Shown: in pieces, positions 5,371 through 8,670 of the stretch | How positions within the stretch are numbered: position 1 is the stretch's first letter | Layout: each line of letters starts with the position of its first letter | NCBI GenBank assembly: GCA_012729405.1 | Contig: JAAYDH010000128.1 | Span: 1-8,670, forward strand | DNA length: 8,670 nt | Origin: Erysipelotrichaceae bacterium | GTDB taxonomy: Bacteria > Bacillota_I > Bacilli_A > RFN20 > CAG-826 | Reading direction: 5' to 3' | Program-made: the position numbers and the translations under genes | Notes under the pieces: model-generated | Told to the model about the DNA's origin: nothing | Seen by the model: only the letters and a program-made list of their open reading frames with translations | Database searches by the model: none

Positions 5371-7034
5371 TAATCGTTTTGCCAGACTACTTTTAATTTG
5401 CCGGTGCTGCTGTCGATATTAGCGTCAGCTTCGAAAGCCGGAACAGCAGAGCCTGTTGGCGGAATTGCTTCGATAATATCAATCGCGCTTTGAACTACAG
5501 AATCGAAGGTAAAAGAAAAATTGATGGAGAAATCATCTTCATTAATACTCATTGTTTCGATGCCGGATAAGGCATCACTTAACATTTCGAATAAGGCCGC
5601 TATAAGTTCGCCTTCCGATTCAGAGATTGTTGTAACAGATGAATCAAAGGTTAAGACTTCACCAAAGAATATTTGGCGAGTGACAAATTTCATGCTAATT
5701 GAACCGTAAACCGGCTCGGCGCCTGAGTCATATTCAGTGGCGAAAACAACATAAGTTTCAGTCCCATTAACGTTTAAGCCAACACCAAAGTATATGAAGT
5801 CTCCTTCGGCGTTAGAAATAAAGTTACTAAAGAGATTATCGATGACAATGTACTGCACTTTGGCGTCTTCGCCATCATACGATGTGACTAAGAAACTAGT
5901 GCCAACGAAATCGATGTTCCCTAAGAATCCGTTTAATTCAGGTTCAGTAATATAAGTTAGAGTTGGGTCCACGCCATTCTTAAAGTCAACAATTTGAGGA
6001 GGTGTATACGAAGAGAAATCAACGAGGTTATCAAGCATTATTTCGCCCGGTGAATCACTCGGCGGAATAGCCACATTTGCGTCGACATAATCGTCGAAAT
6101 TAGTCTTGATAGCTGTGCTGTCATTGGCATCAAGAGTCCCGGCTTCAATTTTGGTTTTCGTGTCCGCCGCTGCCGCATCAAAGATGCTGGTTAAATTGAG
6201 GTTATAACCACCATCGACATGGTCGTTCGTCATTAATTGGGTTAAAGAAAGTTTGGTTTGAATACGATCATCAAAATCAAAAGTGATAACCTCCTTGTCA
6301 ACCAACTCTTGGATCAGGGAGAAATATAGCTGGTTTGAGCCACCCATTCCCGCAAGATTTTTGAGATCATTGATTAAATCGGTAACTGGATATGTTATTG
6401 TTCTGTCTTTTAAACTGACACTGAGATTTAGGAAATCACCAAACATGCTCTCGATGTTATCGTCTGTCAAAAACATTGAAATTATACTCGCGGTAAATGA
6501 AGCGAGACCTTGGAGACGGGCAATCGCAATATCCTTAATTTGAAAGACAAAAGCGTTATTATCTTCATCCTCAGTAATAAGAGTTTTGATGATAACTCTT
6601 GTCTTGAAGAATGAGAGATTTAAATTAATGTAAAAATCATATTTCTCACCATTAATTTTGATATCGATTTGGGGAACCAACTTTTTCGCATAACCATCTA
6701 AGGAATCCGTCACTGCATATAGTACTTGGTTTAAATCGTCTTGAGTGATGACGAGTTCAACTCTTTCATCCCCTGGATCAGTTGTATTATCAAGAGAGTT
6801 AACGAGAGTTTTGTTAAACATCTCGCTAATTTCTACATTAGGATCAACATTAATTTGGTTTCTAGTTGAATCATAAAAAAGACCAAAAACGGTCGCAACC
6901 GGCAAAACAATTACGATGAGGAAGACAATCAAAAGGGCAATAAGACCTCTTCCTTTCTTCTTCTTTTTTGCGCGCTTTTCCGGCGTAACAGAGATAGTCT
7001 CTTGTATGTCAAAGCCTTCTTCGGTTGTTGCCAT
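5370..7034 (-). CDS. Single-pass membrane-anchored extracytoplasmic protein with internal duplication, unknown function
   Basis: 554 residues. Layout: a short acidic then Lys-rich cytoplasmic tail (1-29, KKKKK at 23-27), one membrane helix (about 31-53), and a 500-residue outside domain with no cysteine anywhere in the protein. It is not a lipoprotein: there is no lipobox. Two regions resemble each other: ITQDDLNQVL (96-105) and ITEPELNGFL (362-371) each open a stretch of long beta-strands, then a helix-rich part, then another strand and helix (about 92-227 and 358-523). This pattern, ITxxxLNxxL after one anchor helix, recalls YpmS (DUF2140)-like or other TULIP-fold lipid-binding proteins, but that is a weak guess. 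The start at ATG 7034 has a strong AAGGAG 8 bases upstream. It is a single-gene unit, divergent from the alcohol dehydrogenase, with a promoter and a probable terminator. Confidence 0.9.
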   Translation of the reverse strand: MATTEEGFDIQETISVTPEKRAKKKKKGRGLIALLIVFLIVIVLPVATVFGLFYDSTRNQINVDPNVEISEMFNKTLVNSLDNTTDPGDERVELVITQDDLNQVLYAVTDSLDGYAKKLVPQIDIKINGEKYDFYINLNLSFFKTRVIIKTLITEDEDNNAFVFQIKDIAIARLQGLASFTASIISMFLTDDNIESMFGDFLNLSVSLKDRTITYPVTDLINDLKNLAGMGGSNQLYFSLIQELVDKEVITFDFDDRIQTKLSLTQLMTNDHVDGGYNLNLTSIFDAAAADTKTKIEAGTLDANDSTAIKTNFDDYVDANVAIPPSDSPGEIMLDNLVDFSSYTPPQIVDFKNGVDPTLTYITEPELNGFLGNIDFVGTSFLVTSYDGEDAKVQYIVIDNLFSNFISNAEGDFIYFGVGLNVNGTETYVVFATEYDSGAEPVYGSISMKFVTRQIFFGEVLTFDSSVTTISESEGELIAALFEMLSDALSGIETMSINEDDFSINFSFTFDSVVQSAIDIIEAIPPTGSAVPAFEADANIDSSTGKLKVVWQND

Positions 7035-7068
7035 ATTGTGTTCTCCTTAAATATGTAAGATTTATTTC

Positions 7069-7095
7069 ATTATAATAAGCATCAAAACAAGTAAA
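7069..7095 (-). promoter_or_regulatory. Probable promoter of the 554-residue gene
   Basis: On the minus strand there is a perfect TATAAT (7074-7069) with TTTACT (7095-7090, 4 of 6 matches) 15 bases upstream, a short spacer. Transcription would start near 7062 with a leader of about 28 bases containing AAGGAG (7048-7043), well placed for ATG 7034. Confidence 0.5.
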
Positions 7096-7098
7096 TAG

Positions 7099-7107
7099 TG
7101 ATATGAT
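7099..7107 (+). promoter_or_regulatory. Possible extended -10 promoter of the alcohol dehydrogenase gene
   Basis: TGATATGAT fits the extended -10 form (TGn followed by a 5-of-6 TATAAT match). No recognisable -35 lies 16-18 bases upstream, which extended -10 promoters can tolerate. Transcription would begin near 7114, just before GAAGG (7121-7125), the ribosome site 9 bases ahead of ATG 7135. Its upstream half overlaps the divergent promoter of the 554-residue gene. Confidence 0.4.
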
Positions 7108-7134
7108 TAAATTTGTAAATGAAGGCTGATAAAT

Positions 7135-8346
7135 ATGAACCCAATAAAAGTAATTTTTATTAGAATCTACCAAAAGATTATATACTTTTTTACCTTGTTT
7201 CTCAAGATACGGGAGCCGGAGGTTCTCGTCGGTCCTGAAGCCGTCAGTCAAATCCCAGAACTTCTGACGAGCAAGAAAAAGAAAAAGGTCCTTATTGTCA
7301 CTGATCAAACGATTTCAAACATTGGACTTATTGATCCATTAATCACCGTTTTAGTGATGAAACATTTCCCGTTTGCTTTATTTAATGAAGTTGAGATCAA
7401 CCCCCGAATCACCACCATCGAGAAAGGCCTAGGAGTATATCTTGAGGAGCATTGTGACTGTATTATTGCAATCGGCGGAGGTTCAGTGATGGACTGTGCG
7501 AAAGTGATTGGGGCAAGAAGCGCAAATCCAAAACAAAACGTCAGATCAATGCAAGGGCTTCTAAAATTAAAACATCGTCTACCATTATTCATCGCAATTC
7601 CAACAACTGCAGGGACGGGAAGCGAAGCGACTTTAGCGGCGGTTGTAACCGATGAAGAACATCAAGAAAAGTACAGCATCAACGATCCCAAATTGGTTCC
7701 AAACATTGCGTTACTTGACTATACATTGTTAACTAAATTACCAAACAATCTTGTCGCCTCGACTGGTATGGATGCGTTGACGCATGCAGTCGAAGCCTAC
7801 ATTGGAAAGGCCAATACAGTGAAAACCAAGAAATACGCTCGCTCAGCGGTTAAATTAATTTTTGAAAACATTAAACAAGCGGCAGTCACTGGAGATAATC
7901 TTACTCACCGATCTAATATGCAAATCGCCGCTTACCAAGCGGGTGTTGCTTTTACTCGTGCTTATGTGGGTTCTGTTCACGCCCTTGCTCACGGTTTGGG
8001 AGCGATCTACAACGTACCTCATGGATACGCCAACGCCATCATCCTTCCGATAGTGTTGAAAAAGTACGGAAAATCTGTCTATAAATCACTCGCACAGCTT
8101 GCTGATATTGTTCATTGTCCTGCTTTCAATTCAAAGAAAGAAAAAGCGGAATGGTTTATTTCCGAAATCGAGAAGTTAAACTCTGATATGGGAATCAATA
8201 ACCGCTTTAAAGATATTATTAAGGAAGTCGATATTCCAAAACTTGCTTCTCACGCATACAAAGAAGCGGTGCCCCTTTATCCAACGCCAAAAATCTTGAG
8301 CAAAAAAGAGTTAGAGGAACTGTATCAGGAAATTCGTAATTACTAA
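7135..8346 (+). CDS. Iron-containing (group III) alcohol dehydrogenase
   Basis: A cytoplasmic NAD(P)-dependent oxidoreductase of the FucO/butanol-dehydrogenase family, interconverting alcohols and aldehydes; exact substrate unknown. 403 residues (FucO is about 383). Seen: the dinucleotide-binding GGGSVMD (114-120), PTTAGTGSE (156-164), and the metal ligands in FucO spacing: Asp213 and His217 in GMDALTHAVE, His282 and His296 in HALAHGLGAIYNVPHG. All four are present, so the enzyme should bind metal and be active. The family core starts near residue 27 (REPEVLVG). The preceding 26 residues are hydrophobic with scattered basic residues, an extension I recall in other Firmicutes homologs. The start at ATG 7135 has GAAGG 9 bases upstream and no better in-frame start follows until deep in the domain. 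Monocistronic; it ends overlapping the stop of the convergent HIT gene, with no clear terminator. A role in fermentation is inferred. Confidence 0.94.
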   Translation: MNPIKVIFIRIYQKIIYFFTLFLKIREPEVLVGPEAVSQIPELLTSKKKKKVLIVTDQTISNIGLIDPLITVLVMKHFPFALFNEVEINPRITTIEKGLGVYLEEHCDCIIAIGGGSVMDCAKVIGARSANPKQNVRSMQGLLKLKHRLPLFIAIPTTAGTGSEATLAAVVTDEEHQEKYSINDPKLVPNIALLDYTLLTKLPNNLVASTGMDALTHAVEAYIGKANTVKTKKYARSAVKLIFENIKQAAVTGDNLTHRSNMQIAAYQAGVAFTRAYVGSVHALAHGLGAIYNVPHGYANAIILPIVLKKYGKSVYKSLAQLADIVHCPAFNSKKEKAEWFISEIEKLNSDMGINNRFKDIIKEVDIPKLASHAYKEAVPLYPTPKILSKKELEELYQEIRNY

Positions 8347-8670
8347 TACTTTGTTTTCGGGTTCGGAACAATATTGCGGATTCCACCTCGAGGAGACTCA
8401 CAATCTCCCTTGTAACGAGGGATGATGTGCATATGGCAATGCATAATAGTTTGGCCAGCTTCTTGACCACAATTAAAACCGACATTATAACCATCGGGGT
8501 GTAATTTTTTATCGAGGTATTCTTTAACCTTCAAAGATATCTCATTAATGGCGGTAACTTCATTGGGATTTAAATCAAAATAAGTTTTCACATGCCGTTT
8601 TGGAATAATGAGAACATGGCCGTCTGAAACAGGGAAATGATCCAATATTGCAAACGCAAAATCATTCTCA
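8343..8670 (-). CDS. HIT family nucleotide hydrolase (5' partial)
   Basis: A histidine-triad protein, a cytoplasmic hydrolase of nucleotide conjugates such as dinucleoside polyphosphates or adenosine phosphoramidates; which of these cannot be told. Seen: the triad HCHMH (bases 8441-8427) followed by IIPRYKGD, with the middle His the expected nucleophile, and the earlier GHVLIIPKRH loop. The frame is open to the window edge and the extra codons read ENDFAFAILDHFPVSDGH, the usual HIT N-terminal strand pattern, so the gene continues outside and the TTG at 8645 is not the start. Probably 10-20 residues are missing. The tail SPRGGIRNIVP fits a bacterial subgroup with a conserved PRGGVR-like end. 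The stop TAG (8345-8343) overlaps the TAA of the alcohol dehydrogenase gene. In Bacilli a HIT gene often sits beside ecsAB; that cannot be seen here. Confidence 0.93.
   Translation of the reverse strand, partial: ENDFAFAILDHFPVSDGHVLIIPKRHVKTYFDLNPNEVTAINEISLKVKEYLDKKLHPDGYNVGFNCGQEAGQTIMHCHMHIIPRYKGDCESPRGGIRNIVPNPKTKY

Noticed and set aside
6283..6543. Plus-strand open frame of 86 codons inside the 554-residue gene
   Set aside because: Antisense shadow without a ribosome site or recognisable protein pattern.
7009..7308. Minus-strand open frame of 99 codons crossing the adh/554-residue gene junction
   Set aside because: It overlaps the well-supported adh gene in antisense and both divergent promoters; the translation has no recognisable features.
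8392..8408. Inverted repeat GGAGA/TCTCC near the convergent adh and HIT ends
   Set aside because: Only five pairs with no T-run on either side, and it lies within conserved HIT codons; not a terminator.
8643..8645. TTG start for the HIT gene
   Set aside because: The frame stays open to the window edge and the upstream codons encode the normal HIT N-terminal strand (ENDFAFAILDHFP).
1..8670. CRISPR arrays, tRNA genes, insertion sequences or prophage parts
   Set aside because: No regularly spaced direct repeats, tRNA-like cloverleaf, transposase or integrase motif was seen; genes are dense and ordinary.

Overview
The window looks like a piece of a low-GC chromosome from the Firmicutes/Mycoplasmatota (Bacilli–Tenericutes) side of the tree. 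The grounds are AT-rich codons, AAGGAG-type ribosome binding sites, U-run hairpin terminators, a lipobox protein and Lgt, and no sign of outer-membrane genes. All eight visible stop codons are TAA (5) or TAG (3), none is TGA, and every Trp is TGG. The standard code therefore works here, with TGA apparently avoided. An Acholeplasma/Izemoplasma-like or uncultured gut Bacilli lineage would fit, but this is inference and the genus cannot be read from the sequence. Eight protein genes fill almost the whole window. I see no tRNA, rRNA, CRISPR array, insertion sequence or riboswitch.

Left block (1–2850, + strand): a two-gene operon for a heterodimeric ABC exporter. The first gene is cut by the window edge. 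Its ATPase site has lost the catalytic Glu (Asp instead) and the switch His (Gln instead). The second gene keeps both but has SQGQ in place of SGGQ in its signature. Together they should form one working and one degenerate ATP site, as in the TM287/288 and BmrCD class. A strong terminator follows, lying inside the 3' end of the next, convergent gene.

Middle block (2799–7034, − strand, read right to left): a 554-residue single-pass membrane protein of unknown function with an apparent internal duplication; a 284-residue lipoprotein with its own promoter and terminator; then lgt (prolipoprotein diacylglyceryl transferase, Cys-rich signature variant) overlapping by 14 bases a CPBP/Rce1-type intramembrane protease. 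The theme is the cell surface: anchored extracytoplasmic proteins, the enzyme that lipidates them, and a membrane protease.

Right block (7135–8670): an iron-containing alcohol dehydrogenase on the + strand, transcribed divergently from the 554-residue gene, with an unusual hydrophobic N-terminal extension. It converges, with stop codons overlapping by four bases or fewer, on a HIT-family nucleotide hydrolase whose 5' end runs off the window.

The genes are mostly ordinary housekeeping and transport functions. The parts most worth a second look are the duplicated, cysteine-free 554-residue protein, the variant Lgt coupled to a CPBP protease, and the dense hairpin structure where the ABC operon and the protease gene converge.
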